A stretch of DNA of 64,000 nucleotides from Thiobacillus sp. 0-1251 (GTDB lineage: Bacteria > Pseudomonadota > Gammaproteobacteria > Burkholderiales > Thiobacillaceae), in contig MKWL01000011.1 in assembly GCA_001899305.1 (NCBI GenBank), positions 1 through 64,000 on the forward strand, written 5' to 3'. The notes under the pieces are model-generated. The model was not told where the DNA came from. It was given only the letters and a program-made list of their open reading frames with translations, and made no database searches. Made by a program: the position numbers and the translations under genes. Below are positions 46,191 to 57,118 of this stretch, piece by piece. The first letter of the stretch is position 1. Each line of letters begins with the position of its first letter.

Positions 46191-48095
46191 TCAGGCTGCA
46201 TGATTCATCCTGCCGAACAGATCGACATTGCGCAATCGGTGCGCTTCGCGCACGCGGCGCGTGTAGCCCACCCTGTCGAAGAATTCCAGTACCTGCACCG
46301 CACGCTTGCGGCTCAAGCCGCTGCGGTCGCGGAATTCGGCGGCACGCGTCTCGCCGTTCATGTGTTCCAGTTCCTGCACCAGGGTCGCCAATTGCGCCAC
46401 GCTGTCGGGCAGATAGAACAAATCGCGCACCACTTGGTACAGCTTCCCCTGGCGCGCCTGCTTTTGCAGCAGACGCCGCATCGACGCCTCGTTGCACCCC
46501 GCGCGTCGGGCCAGATCGCGCACCCAGGGCGGGTCAAAGGCCCCTTCCTCCAGCCAGGGGAGGATGCGCTGATAGAGCGCATCCTCCTCGCGGCTGAGCG
46601 CAACGCTGTGCGTCGGCAGGTGCAGCCAGGGGCCGCTGCGCCGCAAAACGCCCGTCGCCAGCAATGTATCCGTCAGCGCGGCGAACGCGGCGGCCGGTAG
46701 CGCCGGCAGGAACATGCGCCTGGCGCGCGTGGCATCGGGACCCAGCTCGTCGGGGAAACGTTCGTGAAACGCCGCGAGATCGGTGTGCAGCTTGTCTTGC
46801 AGGCTCGTCCAGTGCGCGGCGGAAAACGCCCAGGTGACGTGACCGGCACGCACCAGCGTGCTGTCGATCGGCAGGTGCGCAGCCGGGTCCTTGTCGTTCC
46901 AGTGGATGGCAAGCCGGTCAAGGTCGAGTCCACGGAGCGTGAGCAACTGATGCAGCCGCTGCGAGGTGTCGGCGAGATCCAGCGCGGCGAGTTCCGCCAG
47001 CCGCTGCGGCGTCTTGCGCTTGCGCGCGGGCGCATCGGGATCGAGCACCTTGCCGCCGCCGATCGTATGGCGGGCATCGGCGTCGCGCAGGATGAATCGG
47101 TCGCCGTGGAGCGCGCCGATCGGGCGGTCCGTGACCAGCTGTGCCAGCATGCTGCCGCCCGGAGACAGGCGCTCGCCTTCCAGCAGCGCCACGCGCGCCA
47201 TGACATGCGCCGCGCCCAGGTGCAGATGGACCGGCGCCCAGTGCGCGAGGGCTGCAGGCGCTTGTGGTGACAGCGTCAACTGCACGTCGAACCGTGCGGT
47301 CGGCGCGTGCAGGCGCGGTGCCGCGATCCAGTCGCCACGCGCGATCTCGTCCTTGCCCGCGCCGTGAAGGTTCAGGGCACAGCGCTGTCCCGCCTGCCCC
47401 CATTGCGCCGGGCGGTTCATCACATGCAGGCTGCGCAGGCGAACCGGCCGACCGGATGGCGTCACCATCAAATCGTCGCCCACCTGGACGCTGCCGGCGA
47501 ATACGGTACCGGTGACAATGGTGCCCGCGCCTTTCAAGGTGAAGCTGCGGTCGACCGCCAGCCGGAACCCGCCGTCGGTTGTCGTCGAAGGCATGGCCTG
47601 CGCGGCTTCGTGCAGATGCGTGCGCAGGGCATCGATACCCTGCCCGTCCGGTGCGGAAACCGGAAATATAGGGATGCCCGCGAGCGCCGTTTCGGCCAGC
47701 AGTTGCTGCAGGTCGCGCTCGACTTCGGCCAGGCGCCCGGGCTCGGCCCGGTCGATCTTGGTCAGCGCCACGACGCCGCGTTCGATGCCGAGCAGGTGGA
47801 GGATGTTGAGATGCTCGCGCGTTTGCGGCATCACGCCGTCGTCCGCTGCCACGACCAGCAGGGCAAAATCGATCCCAGCTGCGCCGGCGAGCATGGTGTG
47901 GATGAAACGCTCATGGCCGGGTACGTCGACGAAACCCAGCACCCCGCCGCCGGGCAAGGGCTGGTAGGCGTAACCCAGTTCGATGGAAATCCCGCGCAGC
48001 TTCTCGGCGGCGAGCCGATCGGTGTCGACGCCGGTGAGCGCATGCACCAGCGTCGTCTTGCCATGGTCGATGTGCCCGGCGGTGCCGACGATCAT
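46191..48095 (-). CDS. selB: Selenocysteine-specific elongation factor SelB
   Basis: A 634-residue GTPase that delivers Sec-tRNA to UGA codons followed by a SECIS hairpin. The G1 motif is [19 protein letters not shown] (residues 4-22), G3 is [15 protein letters not shown] and G4 is TKID. Domains II and III follow, then the C-terminal four winged-helix domains that bind SECIS (last one near [20 protein letters not shown]). The ATG at 48095 overlaps the transglutaminase stop by four bases, so the two are translationally coupled. The open frame extending further upstream is not used. Confidence 0.96.
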   Translation of the reverse strand: MIVGTAGHIDHGKTTLVHALTGVDTDRLAAEKLRGISIELGYAYQPLPGGGVLGFVDVPGHERFIHTMLAGAAGIDFALLVVAADDGVMPQTREHLNILHLLGIERGVVALTKIDRAEPGRLAEVERDLQQLLAETALAGIPIFPVSAPDGQGIDALRTHLHEAAQAMPSTTTDGGFRLAVDRSFTLKGAGTIVTGTVFAGSVQVGDDLMVTPSGRPVRLRSLHVMNRPAQWGQAGQRCALNLHGAGKDEIARGDWIAAPRLHAPTARFDVQLTLSPQAPAALAHWAPVHLHLGAAHVMARVALLEGERLSPGGSMLAQLVTDRPIGALHGDRFILRDADARHTIGGGKVLDPDAPARKRKTPQRLAELAALDLADTSQRLHQLLTLRGLDLDRLAIHWNDKDPAAHLPIDSTLVRAGHVTWAFSAAHWTSLQDKLHTDLAAFHERFPDELGPDATRARRMFLPALPAAAFAALTDTLLATGVLRRSGPWLHLPTHSVALSREEDALYQRILPWLEEGAFDPPWVRDLARRAGCNEASMRRLLQKQARQGKLYQVVRDLFYLPDSVAQLATLVQELEHMNGETRAAEFRDRSGLSRKRAVQVLEFFDRVGYTRRVREAHRLRNVDLFGRMNHAA

Positions 48096-49189
48096 GATGG
48101 ATTCGTGATTTCCTTTGACGTGATGCGGTAGCTGAAGCTCGACGCGTCCAGGCTGTCCAGCATGCCGTCCGCGGTTTCGGCCTGCGGATACATGAGGAAA
48201 GGCAGCGTGACGTCGCGCGAGCCAGGCAGTGGCAGGTCGTGCGCGGTGTTGTAGGCCAGCCAGTTCATCTCCCAGGAACCGAACAGGCGCTTCCTCGCAT
48301 CGACCACCATGTCGTCGGTGAGGCTGCGGCCGCCGGGCGGTTCCTCCAGCATCACCTTGCGCACGTCGGCGGGGTCGACCGGCACCCAGCCATGTCCGGA
48401 GAGCCAGACTTCGGCGCGGCAGTGCTGGGCCTTGCTGATGTCGCCGCTCTTGCCCAGGCTCTTGTAGCCGAAGCGCGAGTCCGCCACGCGGATGCCGTAG
48501 ACATCGCGCGCCGGCAGGCCGGCGGCCCGTGCGAGTCCGACGTAGAGGGAATTGAGGTCGGCGCATTTTCCCGTCAGGTCGCCGGTTTCCAGCATGAAGC
48601 GGATGTCGCCGAGGCCGCAGCCGCGGGTTTTGGGGTTGCGCGCCGTATTGTCCACCACCCATTCGTAGATGGCCCGCGCCTTGTCCTGGTCGGTTTTCGC
48701 GCCGCGGGTGATGTCGCGTGCGGTCTTCCTGACGATGCCGTCGGTGGGAAGCAGCTTCGTGGCCCGGGTATAACGGCGGTGCATCGAAGCAGGCAGCGGG
48801 GCCGCCTGCCCGACGCGGCTCAGATCGATGGCGCGGTCGAGCGTGGCGAATCGGCTGGTCACTTCCAGTACCGGCTTCTTCTCCGGTGCCCATTCGCCAT
48901 AAAGCATATCAACGCCACGCTCCCGGTCGTGCAGCAATTGCGCGCGGTCGGCATCGCCTTGCCACAGATTGCCCATGGGCCGGATCCAGTCCTGTTCCTG
49001 CAGGGAGGGAAGCGGCAACCAGACACGGGTGGCTCCGTGCGGCTTGAGCACTTCCACCCGGTGTGTCACCTCGAACGTTCGCCAGCCATCCTCTGGCGAC
49101 GGATCGAATGCCGCCATGGCCTGGCTGGCTGGCCACACTGTCCCCGCAGCCAATACAGCGGAAGTCATCAGGAAATCACGTCGTTGCAT
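48092..49189 (-). CDS. Tat-exported transglutaminase-like protein
   Basis: A 365-residue protein beginning [16 protein letters not shown], a twin-arginine-type signal with cleavage after SQAMA. The catalytic triad of transglutaminase-like cysteine proteases is visible: Cys in [20 protein letters not shown] (about residue 220), His in [12 protein letters not shown] and Asp in [10 protein letters not shown]. It should act in the periplasm as a protease, amidase or crosslinker; substrates are unknown. AGGAG precedes the ATG at 49189. It lies between selA (25-base gap) and selB (ATGA overlap), an unusual setting that ties it to the Sec/formate dehydrogenase transcript. Confidence 0.85.
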   Translation of the reverse strand: MQRRDFLMTSAVLAAGTVWPASQAMAAFDPSPEDGWRTFEVTHRVEVLKPHGATRVWLPLPSLQEQDWIRPMGNLWQGDADRAQLLHDRERGVDMLYGEWAPEKKPVLEVTSRFATLDRAIDLSRVGQAAPLPASMHRRYTRATKLLPTDGIVRKTARDITRGAKTDQDKARAIYEWVVDNTARNPKTRGCGLGDIRFMLETGDLTGKCADLNSLYVGLARAAGLPARDVYGIRVADSRFGYKSLGKSGDISKAQHCRAEVWLSGHGWVPVDPADVRKVMLEEPPGGRSLTDDMVVDARKRLFGSWEMNWLAYNTAHDLPLPGSRDVTLPFLMYPQAETADGMLDSLDASSFSYRITSKEITNPS

Positions 49190-49214
49190 GCACCGCTCCT
49201 TCTTTCTCAAGTGA

Positions 49215-50618
49215 TCAGGCGGCCAGCTTCGCGAGCTGGCCGATGAAATCCGCTTCATCTGCTGCTGACAAGCAACGCACATCCAGCCGCAATGCGCCGT
49301 CGGCGATACGGCCGATCACCGGTACGGGCAGGCCGCGCAGTGCCGCTTCGATCTCATGCAGTACGCCGCTTTTCCGGCCGCGGGGCCGCACGACCAGCGC
49401 ATGGCTCGGCAGGCGGTCGACCGGCAACGAGCCGCTGCCGATCTGCGACAGGGCCGGTTCGGCAGACACGCTCGCCGGCCAGTGGGCAAGTGCCAGCTGC
49501 ATGTTCGGCAGCAGCCGTTCAGCCTGCATCCGGATGTCGTCCGGCGGCCGGGTGAGCACATGCAAGGTCGTGAGCCGGTCGCCCAGACGGTCGGGGTCGC
49601 GATACAGGCGCAGGACCGCCTCGAGCGCCGCCAGCGTCAGCTTGCCGACGCGCAGCGCGCGCTTGAGCGGGTTCTTCTTGATGCGCTGGATCAGCGCGCG
49701 GCGGCCCACCAGGATGCCGGCCTGCGGTCCGCCCAGCAATTTGTCGCCGCTGAAACTGACCAGATCGGCCCCGGCTGCAATCGACTCCTGCGGCGTCGGT
49801 TCGTGCGGCAGGCCGAAGCGTGCCAGATCGACGAGCATGCCGCTGCCAAGGTCGATCACGAACGGCAGATCGTGGGCATGCGCAAGCTGCGCAAGCTCTG
49901 TCTCCGGCACGCTGGCGGTAAAGCCGTGGATGGCATAGTTACTGGCGTGCACCTTCATCAGCATGGCGCTGCGCGGGCCGATGGCGGCCTCGAAGTCGCG
50001 CAGGTGCGTACGATTGGTGGTACCCACCTCGACCAGCTTGGCGCCGGCGCGGCTCATGATGTCCGGCACGCGAAAGGCCCCGCCGATTTCCACCAGTTCG
50101 CCGCGCGAGACGATCACCTGCTTGCGCATGGCAAGCGTGTTGAGCAGCAGAAACACGGCAGCCGCGTTGTTGTTGACCACAGTGGCCGCCTCGGCCCCGG
50201 TGAGCTCGCACAGCACGGACTCGACGACGTCGTCGCGGTCGCCGCGCCCACCGGTCTCGAGATCGTATTCCAGCGCACAGGGATGGCGTGCCGCCATCAC
50301 CAGTGCCTCCACCGCCTCTTCCGGCAGCGGCGCGCGCCCCAGGTTGGTGTGCAGTACCGTGCCGGTGAGATTGAATACCCGTTTCAGGCGGGGCGCATTG
50401 TGCTGCGACAGATGCACGGCAAGCTGGGCCGTCACCGCAGGCTCGGTGTAATCGACCCGGTCGCCGCTGCGCGCTGCCTGGCGCGCGCGATCGAGTACGC
50501 TGCGCACGCCGGCAAGTACCGGCTCGCGGCCGTATTCGGCAATCAGAGGGGAAACAGCCGTCCAGTTGAGGACACGATCGATCGAGGGCGGGCGGGGGGC
50601 GCTATGCACGATAGACAA
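49215..50618 (-). CDS. selA: L-seryl-tRNA(Sec) selenium transferase
   Basis: A 467-residue PLP enzyme that converts Ser-tRNA(Sec) to Sec-tRNA(Sec) using selenophosphate. The cofactor Lys is in [17 protein letters not shown] (about residue 292). [20 protein letters not shown] and [17 protein letters not shown] are SelA signatures, and the length is typical. It follows fdhE by 22 bases. SelD (selenophosphate synthase), which must supply the donor, is not in this window. Confidence 0.96.
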   Translation of the reverse strand: MSIVHSAPRPPSIDRVLNWTAVSPLIAEYGREPVLAGVRSVLDRARQAARSGDRVDYTEPAVTAQLAVHLSQHNAPRLKRVFNLTGTVLHTNLGRAPLPEEAVEALVMAARHPCALEYDLETGGRGDRDDVVESVLCELTGAEAATVVNNNAAAVFLLLNTLAMRKQVIVSRGELVEIGGAFRVPDIMSRAGAKLVEVGTTNRTHLRDFEAAIGPRSAMLMKVHASNYAIHGFTASVPETELAQLAHAHDLPFVIDLGSGMLVDLARFGLPHEPTPQESIAAGADLVSFSGDKLLGGPQAGILVGRRALIQRIKKNPLKRALRVGKLTLAALEAVLRLYRDPDRLGDRLTTLHVLTRPPDDIRMQAERLLPNMQLALAHWPASVSAEPALSQIGSGSLPVDRLPSHALVVRPRGRKSGVLHEIEAALRGLPVPVIGRIADGALRLDVRCLSAADEADFIGQLAKLAA

Positions 50619-50640
50619 TCCCTTGTTAGTGAGTGAACAG

Positions 50641-51555
50641 TCAGGTCAGGCCGTGTATCAGGTACCAGTTGATTCCGCTGCGGGCGAAGCCCGCCTCGTC
50701 CATGAGCAGGTCCAGCGTCAGGGTGGCGAGGTCATCGGCCACCGGATCGGCCAGCGGATCCTTTTCCTGCTGGATGACCTTCAGATAGGTCTGGCATTCC
50801 GGGCAGCTCTCGGCCTGCACGACCTGCTTGCCCCCCTCCAGATGGTAGTGGGCGATGCCGCGGGTATTGTCGCAGTTGCTGCATTTGGCGCGCACCACGT
50901 GCCATTCGGAACTGCATAGCGTGCAATGCAGATAGCGCAGGCCGTTTTCGGCACTGCCGATGCGCACCACCGAACTGACCGGATGCGAGCCGCATACCGG
51001 GCACAGGTTGGGATGCTCGGGCCGCGCCACCTGTGCGGGTTCGAGCTGGCGCGCGAGCCGGGTCCAGTGCGTCTGCAACGCGGCACCTATAATCGGCGCC
51101 ACGGCGGCATCGAGCCCCTGGACGTTCCCATCAAGCAGTTGCAGAGCCTGCGCGTCCAGCCAGGCATCCTGTTTTTCCAGAACCGATTCCAGCGCCGCCT
51201 GCCCTGTTGCAGGCAGGCTGGGCAGCACCGTCCGTGCCAGGTGCCGCGCCGTGTCGCGCCAGCCATCCGGCAAACCGAGGCCGGCGGGCGCCAGCGGCGG
51301 CATCTGATGTTCGCGGCATTGCGCCAGCCGTTCGGGCGCGGGCAGTTCCGCCGCAGGGCCTGCAGCCAGGTATTCCTGCTGCGCCCGTGCAAGGCGGGCC
51401 ACGAAGCGCAGGTAGTCGCCCAGGGTGTGGCCTTCAGCCAGTTGTTCGAGCCGCCGCGCGCGGCTGAGGAACACATCGGCGGGCGGCAGCCGCAGTTCGG
51501 GGATGTCGCCGGCCGCCGCTTCGATCTCGCCGGGCTGCAGGAGGGTTGTCGTCAT
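50641..51555 (-). CDS. fdhE: Formate dehydrogenase accessory protein FdhE
   Basis: A 304-residue cytoplasmic protein with four CxxC rubredoxin-like motifs in its C-terminal half: [28 protein letters not shown] and CPECQTYLK. FdhE binds the catalytic subunit and is required for maturation of Tat-exported formate dehydrogenases. The gap from the gamma subunit is 62 bases. Its presence supports respiratory, periplasmic formate oxidation. The sulfurtransferase FdhD is not seen here. Confidence 0.94.
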   Translation of the reverse strand: MTTTLLQPGEIEAAAGDIPELRLPPADVFLSRARRLEQLAEGHTLGDYLRFVARLARAQQEYLAAGPAAELPAPERLAQCREHQMPPLAPAGLGLPDGWRDTARHLARTVLPSLPATGQAALESVLEKQDAWLDAQALQLLDGNVQGLDAAVAPIIGAALQTHWTRLARQLEPAQVARPEHPNLCPVCGSHPVSSVVRIGSAENGLRYLHCTLCSSEWHVVRAKCSNCDNTRGIAHYHLEGGKQVVQAESCPECQTYLKVIQQEKDPLADPVADDLATLTLDLLMDEAGFARSGINWYLIHGLT

Positions 51556-51617
51556 GCGCTAGTCGCTGTCCTTGTCGGTTCTTCAGTCTAGACGATCGAG
51601 CCGGAATGCAAGGCCGG

Positions 51618-52235
51618 CTACTTGCCGGTCATCTCGCGATACCAGGCGCGGTGATGGTGCTTGGCCCAGGCGGCGGACACCGTGCCGCGCGTCATGGCAC
51701 GAACCGAACCCTTGACCCAGATGGCCGCATAGACGTGCACGATAATGCCGAGGATCATGATCCAGGCTGTCAGTGCATGGACGACCACGGCGACGCGCAA
51801 TAGCCAGACGGGAAAATACGGCGCGAACCAGGGTTGCCAGATCACGATGCCGGAAATCAGTAGCGTGGGAACTGTCACGACCACCGTCCAGAACAGGTAT
51901 TTCTGACCGGCATTGTATTTGCCGACTTCAGGCAATCGCTCGTCACGATTGCACAGTTCATCGCCGATGTGCTTCATCCACTGGCGGTCGGCAGGCGTGA
52001 AATGGTTGAAACGCCAGAACCGCGCCGCCAGGGCGATGAAGAACAGACTCAGGAACACCCCTATAAAAGGATGGAGAATGCGATCCCAAGTGCCTCCGCC
52101 GAATAAATAGGCGAAAAAGAAAAAGGCCGGATGGAACAGTGCCAGGCCCGACAACGCGGCAAGGACGAACGAGATGGCCACCAGCCAGTGGTTGCTTCGC
52201 TCTCTGGCAGAGTAGCGCCGTATCCAGGTAGTCAT
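51618..52235 (-). CDS. fdoI: Formate dehydrogenase cytochrome b556 (gamma) subunit
   Basis: A 205-residue four-helix membrane protein that takes electrons from the beta subunit through two b hemes to quinone. [20 protein letters not shown] carries the first heme His, and [20 protein letters not shown] and [20 protein letters not shown] (heme His residues) are family motifs. Its ATG overlaps the beta stop by four bases. It anchors the complex in the inner membrane, facing the periplasm. FdoI versus FdnI cannot be decided. Confidence 0.94.
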   Translation of the reverse strand: MTTWIRRYSARERSNHWLVAISFVLAALSGLALFHPAFFFFAYLFGGGTWDRILHPFIGVFLSLFFIALAARFWRFNHFTPADRQWMKHIGDELCNRDERLPEVGKYNAGQKYLFWTVVVTVPTLLISGIVIWQPWFAPYFPVWLLRVAVVVHALTAWIMILGIIVHVYAAIWVKGSVRAMTRGTVSAAWAKHHHRAWYREMTGK

Positions 52236-53134
52236 GATCGCTCCTTGCTGGGGTCGGAAGGCCGGGCCGGATCCACATCCTCTTCATCCACGACCTTCGG
52301 ACCCACTGTGACGAAATGGAAAAATCCTGCAAAGACAGCCAGGCCGATGCCCAGGCTCATGAGCGGCTTGGTCACCCCCTTCCACAGGCTGACCAGCGGG
52401 CTGATGTGCGGATCCTTGGGCAGGTTCGCATAGAGCTCGGGCTGGTCGCCGTGCTGCAGGACGTACATCACGTGCGTGCCGCCGACGCCCTGCGGGTTGT
52501 ACAGCGCCGCATTGGCGTAACCGCGCTCCTTGAGGTCGGCTACGCGCCCTTCGGCATGATGGATCATGTCCTGCTTGGAGCCGAAGACCAGCGCGCCGGT
52601 GGGACAGGTCTTGATGCAGGCAGGCTCCAGGCCCACCGCCACCCGGTCCGAGCACAGCGTGCACTTGTAGGCCTTGCTGTCCTTCTTCGAGATGCGCGGG
52701 ATGTTGAACGGACAGCCGGTGATGCAATAGCCGCAGCCGATGCAATGCTCCTCGTGGAAATCCACGATGCCGTTCGCATACTGGACGATGGCACCCGGCG
52801 ACGGGCAGGCCTTGAGGCAGCCAGGGTCATCGCAGTGCATGCAGCCGTCCTTGCGGATCAGCCATTCCAGACGTCCCTGCTCCACCTCCACTTCGGAGAA
52901 GCGCATCACGGTCCAGGACTGGTCGGTGAGGTCGCGCGGGTTGTCGTAGAGGCCGACGTTGGTGCCGATCTCGTCGCGCAGGTCGTTCCATTCCATGCAC
53001 GCCGCCTGGCAGGCCTTGCAGCCGATGCACTTGGAGATGTCGATCAGCTTGGCGACGTGAACGGGGTTGCGCACACGCGGAGGCGGCGTGGTGGTGGCGG
53101 AGCGTGCCTTGATGTCGAGTGATTGCAGTGCCAT
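52232..53134 (-). CDS. fdoH: Formate dehydrogenase iron-sulfur (beta) subunit
   Basis: A 300-residue protein with four [4Fe-4S] ferredoxin-type clusters: [49 protein letters not shown] and [21 protein letters not shown] single C-terminal membrane helix ([20 protein letters not shown]) anchors it. It relays electrons from the selenoprotein to cytochrome b. It begins 9 bases after the alpha stop and overlaps the gamma start. Confidence 0.95.
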   Translation of the reverse strand: MALQSLDIKARSATTTPPPRVRNPVHVAKLIDISKCIGCKACQAACMEWNDLRDEIGTNVGLYDNPRDLTDQSWTVMRFSEVEVEQGRLEWLIRKDGCMHCDDPGCLKACPSPGAIVQYANGIVDFHEEHCIGCGYCITGCPFNIPRISKKDSKAYKCTLCSDRVAVGLEPACIKTCPTGALVFGSKQDMIHHAEGRVADLKERGYANAALYNPQGVGGTHVMYVLQHGDQPELYANLPKDPHISPLVSLWKGVTKPLMSLGIGLAVFAGFFHFVTVGPKVVDEEDVDPARPSDPSKERS

Positions 53135-53143
53135 GGTCGCCTC

Positions 53144-56100
53144 CTAGACTTTCTCGATGTTCACGAGGAACGACTTGAATTCCGGCGTCTGCGTGTTCGC
53201 ATCACCGACGAAAGGCGTCAGGGTGTTGGTGATGTAGCCATTCTTCGCCAGGCCCATGAATCCCCAGTGGATCGGCATGCCCACGGTGTGCACCTTCTTG
53301 CCGTCGACATCGAGCGTGCGCAGGCGCTTGGTGACCACGGCCACCGCGACGATGAAGCCGCGGTTGGATTTCACCCGCACGTGGTCGCCGGCCTTGATGC
53401 CCTTCTCCTTCGCCAGATCCTCGCCGATTTCCACGAACTGCTCCGGCTGCAGGATGGCGTTGAGGCGCACATGCTTGGTCCAGAAGTGGAAATGTTCGGT
53501 GAGGCGATAGGTGGTGCCGACATACGGGAACTGGTCTGGCTTGCCGAACGTCGCCCAGTCCTCCTTGAACACCCGCGCAGCCGGGTTGGACCGCGCCAGG
53601 GCGTTCTTCGGATGCATCGGGTTGTTGGCGAGCGGCGACTCCATCGGCTCGTAATGCTCGGGGAAGGGCCCCTCCGCCATCTTGTCGACGGCGAAGAAGC
53701 GCGCCACGCCTTCGGGATTCATGATGAAGGGATTCATGCCGTCTCCCGGCGGCGAATCGGGCTTGAAGTCCGGAATGTCGGAGCCGCCCCACTTGCCGGT
53801 CGCGGCGTCCCAGGCGATCAGCTTGCGCGTGGGATCGTAGGGTTTGCCGCCCGGGTCGCAGGACGCGCGGTTGTACAGCACGCGCCGGTTGGCCGGCCAG
53901 GCGAAGGCCCAGTTCAGCGTCTGGCCCATGCCGAACGGATCGCTGTTGTCGCGCCGCGCCATCAGGTTGCCCTTCTCGCTCCAGGCGCCGGAGAATATCC
54001 AGCAGCCGCAGATCGTGCTGCCGTCGTCGCGCAGTTCGGCGAAGCCGTTCAATTGCTCGCCGGCCTTCACCAGGACCTTGGCTGGGTCCTTCGGATCGGT
54101 GACGTCCTTCAGCGCACGGCCGGAGTATTCCTTCGCCAGCTCTTCCGGCGACGGGGCATGGGGCTGGCGATGTTTCCAGGTCAGGTTGAGGATGGGGTCG
54201 GGGAAGGCGCCGCCGTCCTTCTTGTACAGCTCGCGCAGCCTGAGGAAAATGCCGGCCATGATTTCCTGGTCGCCCTTGGCGTCGCCCGGCGGCTCGGCGG
54301 CCTTCCAGTGCCACTGCAGCACCCGGCTGGAACTGACCAGCGAACCGTCTTCCTCCGCGAAGCAGGTGGAAGGCAGACGGAACACCTCGGTCTGGATCTT
54401 GGCCGGATCGACGTCGTTGTATTCGCCGTGGTTCTGCCAGAACTCCGAGGTTTCGGTGGCCAGCGGGTCGATGATCACCAGATATTTGAGCTTGGCGAGC
54501 GAGCCCGACACCTTGACCTTGCACGGTGCGGAGGCGAGCGGGTTGAAACCCTGGCAGAGGTAGCCGTTGACCTTGCCCTGGTTCATGTTCTCGAACACCT
54601 GCAGCAGGTCGTAGCCCTTGTCGAGCTTGGGCAGCCAGTCATACGCCCAGTTGTTCTCCGCAGTTGCAGCGTCGCCATACCAGGCCTTCATGGTGCTGAC
54701 GAAGAACTTGTTGTAGTTCTGCCAGTAGCTCAGCTGACCGGGCCGCAACGGCTTGAAGGCACGCTTCTCGATATAGGCCTTGTAGTCCTGCTCCGCATCG
54801 CTGGGCAGCGTCATGTAGCCCGGCAGCAGGTTGGACAACAGTCCCAGATCGGTCAGGCCCTGGATATTGGAGTGGCCGCGCAGCGCGTTCATGCCGCCGC
54901 CTGCCGCGCCGATGTTGCCCAGCAGCAGCTGCACCATGGCGCCGGTGCGGATCATCTGCGAGCCGTAGGAGTGCTGCGTCCAGCCCAAGGCGTACATGAT
55001 GGTCATGGTCTTGTTGGGTGCCGAGGTCTCGGCGAGCATCTCGCACACCTTGAGGAAGGCATCCTTGGGCGTGCCGCAGATGTTGGTCACGGCCTCCGGC
55101 GTGTAGCGGCTGTAATGCGCCTTCATCATCTGGTACACGCAGCGCGGGTTCTGCAGCGTCGGGTCGGTGACGACATAGCCGTCCGCGCCGATCTGGTAGC
55201 CCCAACTGGACTTGTCGTAGCTGCGCTTCTCCGGGTTGTAGCCGGAGTAGATGCCGTCGTTGAACGCGAACTCGTCCTTCACCAGGAAGCTGAAGTCCGT
55301 ATAGGTCTTCACGTACTCGTGATGGATTTTGTCATTGCTGAGCAGGTAGTTGATGACGCCGCCGAGGAAGGCGATGTCCGTGCCGGAACGGATCGGTGCA
55401 TAGAAATCCGATACCGCGGCCGAGCGCGTGAAGCGCGGATCGACGACGATCAGCTTTGCCTTGCGGTGCGCCTTCGCCTCGGTCACCCACTTGAATCCGC
55501 AGGGGTGCGCTTCGGCGGCGTTGCCGCCCATGATCAGAACCAGGTCGGTGTTCTTGATGTCAACCCAATGGTTGGTCATCGCACCGCGGCCGAACGTCGG
55601 GGCAAGACTTGCCACCGTCGGACCGTGTCAAACACGCGCCTGGTTATCGAATGCGAGCATCCCCAGGCTACGCGCGATCTTCTGCGTCAGATAGCCGGTT
55701 TCGTTGCTGGAAGCGGAGGCGGCGAGCATGCCGGTGGAAACCCAGCGGTTGACCGTTTCGCCCTTGTCGTTCTTCGCGATGAAGTTCTTGTCGCGGTCGT
55801 CCTTCATCAGCCTGGCGATGCGAGTGAAGGCGTCGTCCCAGGAAATGGGCGTCCACTCCTTGCTGCCGGGCGCCCGATATTCGGGCCGCTTGAGCCGGTT
55901 CGGGCTGTGCACGAAATCGAGCAGGCCGGCGCCTTTCGGGCAGAGCGTGCCGCGGTTCACCGGGTGGTCCGGATCGCCTTCGATGTGCATGATCTCGCTG
56001 TGAGCATTCTTGGCCTTGTCGCCCAGGCTGGAGATCAGGATGCCGCAGCCGACCGAGCAATAGGGACAGGTGTTGCGGGTTTCGGTGGTGCGCGCGAGCT

Positions 56101-56215
56101 TGAATTCCCGCACTTCCGCCAGCGCCTCGCCGGGCGCGAATCCCAGCGCAACGAGGCTGGAACTGCCGACCCCCGCTGCGCATATCTTGAAGAACTGCCT
56201 CCGGGTCACTTGCAT
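53144..56215 (-). CDS. fdoG: Formate dehydrogenase alpha subunit, selenocysteine-containing (UGA read through)
   Basis: A 1023-residue molybdopterin oxidoreductase interrupted only by an in-frame TGA at 55628-55630, codon 196, the same residue number as Sec in E. coli FdnG. The flanking sequence DNQARV-U-HGPTVASLAPTFG is the canonical active site. Residues 1-33 form a Tat signal (TRRQFFKICAAG). The [4Fe-4S] ligands are in CPYCSVGCG and TLCPKGAG. Mo-bis-MGD motifs (MGGNAAEAHPCG, ALGWTQHSYGSQMIRTGA) follow. It oxidises formate to CO2 in the periplasm. GGAGG lies upstream of the ATG at 56215. The downstream open frame starting MASLAPTFG is not a separate gene. selA, selB and selC nearby supply the decoding machinery. 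Confidence 0.96.
55589..55630 (-). promoter_or_regulatory. Bacterial SECIS hairpin after the Sec UGA
   Basis: Directly after the TGA the message can fold with an apical stem GGCA/TGCC around the loop AGTCT, and a lower stem in which CCGA pairs with TCGG. The bulged GU in the loop and its distance from UGA match the SelB-binding element of fdhF and fdnG. It lies within the coding sequence. Confidence 0.8.
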
Positions 56216-56256
56216 CTCGGTCCTCCATTCTCGTGAATTCAGGCACGCATGGAAAA

Positions 56257-56284
56257 ACTATAGAAACAAAACATTCCCTTACAA
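56257..56284 (-). promoter_or_regulatory. Candidate promoter of the formate dehydrogenase/selenium operon
   Basis: On the minus strand TTGTAA (56279-56284) and TATAGT (56257-56262) are 16 bases apart in a distinctly AT-rich patch about 42 bases before the fdoG start. It would drive the long transcript from fdoG towards selB. No FNR or NarL-type site was identified with confidence. Confidence 0.5.
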
Positions 56285-56444
56285 ATATTATTTATCGATC
56301 ACCGCCATAAAAAACGTTCCAGCGATGGGCAGGAACCCGCCTGTCATGCGTCTGACAACAGCATGAGCCCCTGATTTCTGGATATTCGGCCCCGTTTCGC
56401 GGCGAAATAGCAGCCCGATCCGATTGCAGGGCGGCGGCAGAGCG

Positions 56445-56768
56445 TTAGCGTCCATCCTCGCCGCTGTCGCTGAAATCGCCCAGCGGCCGTTTGAACGTGT
56501 AGTCCGCCGGCCGGAGGATCAGTTGCCGTGCCGACGTTTCCACGCTGCCACTCGGGATGGTGAAAGGCAGCGCCACCACGGTCAGCACCGTCCCCACCAC
56601 CGTGGCTGCCAGTCCCAGCGGCCGCATGACCACCGCGTCCACCACCATGTCGGTAGTCTTGTCGCCGCTGACGGTGTCGTCCTGCTGGGCAGGCGCGGAA
56701 ATGGGCATCAAGCCGAGGGTTGCAGCCAGCAGTACGGAGGCCAGTCCGCTACGCAGGGCGGCGCTCAT
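56445..56768 (-). CDS. Exported small protein of unknown function
   Basis: A 107-residue protein with a signal peptide (SGLASVLLAATLGLMPISAPAQ) and a hydrophobic Gly/Val-rich segment (PLGLAATVVGTVLTVVALPF, about residues 50-69) that could span the membrane or insert in it. The C-terminus ends ADYTFKRPLGDFSDSGEDGR. No family is recognised, though such short exported proteins recur in betaproteobacteria. The ATG overlaps the HicA-like stop as ATGA, so the two are coupled. Confidence 0.65.
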   Translation of the reverse strand: MSAALRSGLASVLLAATLGLMPISAPAQQDDTVSGDKTTDMVVDAVVMRPLGLAATVVGTVLTVVALPFTIPSGSVETSARQLILRPADYTFKRPLGDFSDSGEDGR

Positions 56769-57034
56769 GCCTTGCCCTGCGGCAAGCCCACGCCTGCCGA
56801 TACCAGATAATCGCGCACATGCCGCAACTCCTGTTTGCTGCAGGTATTGCTGTTGTGCGGGCGATGCAGGAAACCCTCCACGCCGTTCAGCACGACCCGG
56901 AAGCTTGCGCCATGATGCGGCTCCACGTTGGCGCCCAGATGCGCCAGCATCGCTTCCACCTCGCGCCAATGGACGTTGCCGCTGACCGGTCCTTCGAAAA
57001 TCGCCCGAAGCAAATTTTCGTGCTTGTGACTCAT
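56765..57034 (-). CDS. HicA-like (YcfA family) small protein without the catalytic His
   Basis: This 89-residue protein resembles HicA-family dsRNA-binding-like toxins: HWREVEAMLAHLGANVEPHH at the first helix and strand, then a GASFRVVLNGVEGFLHRPH strand and a C-terminal helix (KQELRHVRDYLVSAGVGL). In HicA the first strand region carries a Gly-Ser-His motif with the catalytic His; here it reads Gly-Ala-Ser. No HicB antitoxin gene is next to it. It is therefore probably not an active RNase. It overlaps the exported protein by four bases. Confidence 0.6.
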   Translation of the reverse strand: MSHKHENLLRAIFEGPVSGNVHWREVEAMLAHLGANVEPHHGASFRVVLNGVEGFLHRPHNSNTCSKQELRHVRDYLVSAGVGLPQGKA

Positions 57035-57118
57035 GAACAAAGACTCGGGACATTCAACACTCCTCCAGCATAGAACCGCCAACGCCTGACGTGAAGGGGA
57101 AATGGCGCCGGGCGCACG

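Noticed and set aside
53144..55615. Separate gene starting MASLAPTFG for a formate dehydrogenase
   Set aside because: It is the downstream part of the Sec-containing gene; the upstream part continues through the UGA codon with conserved active-site context.
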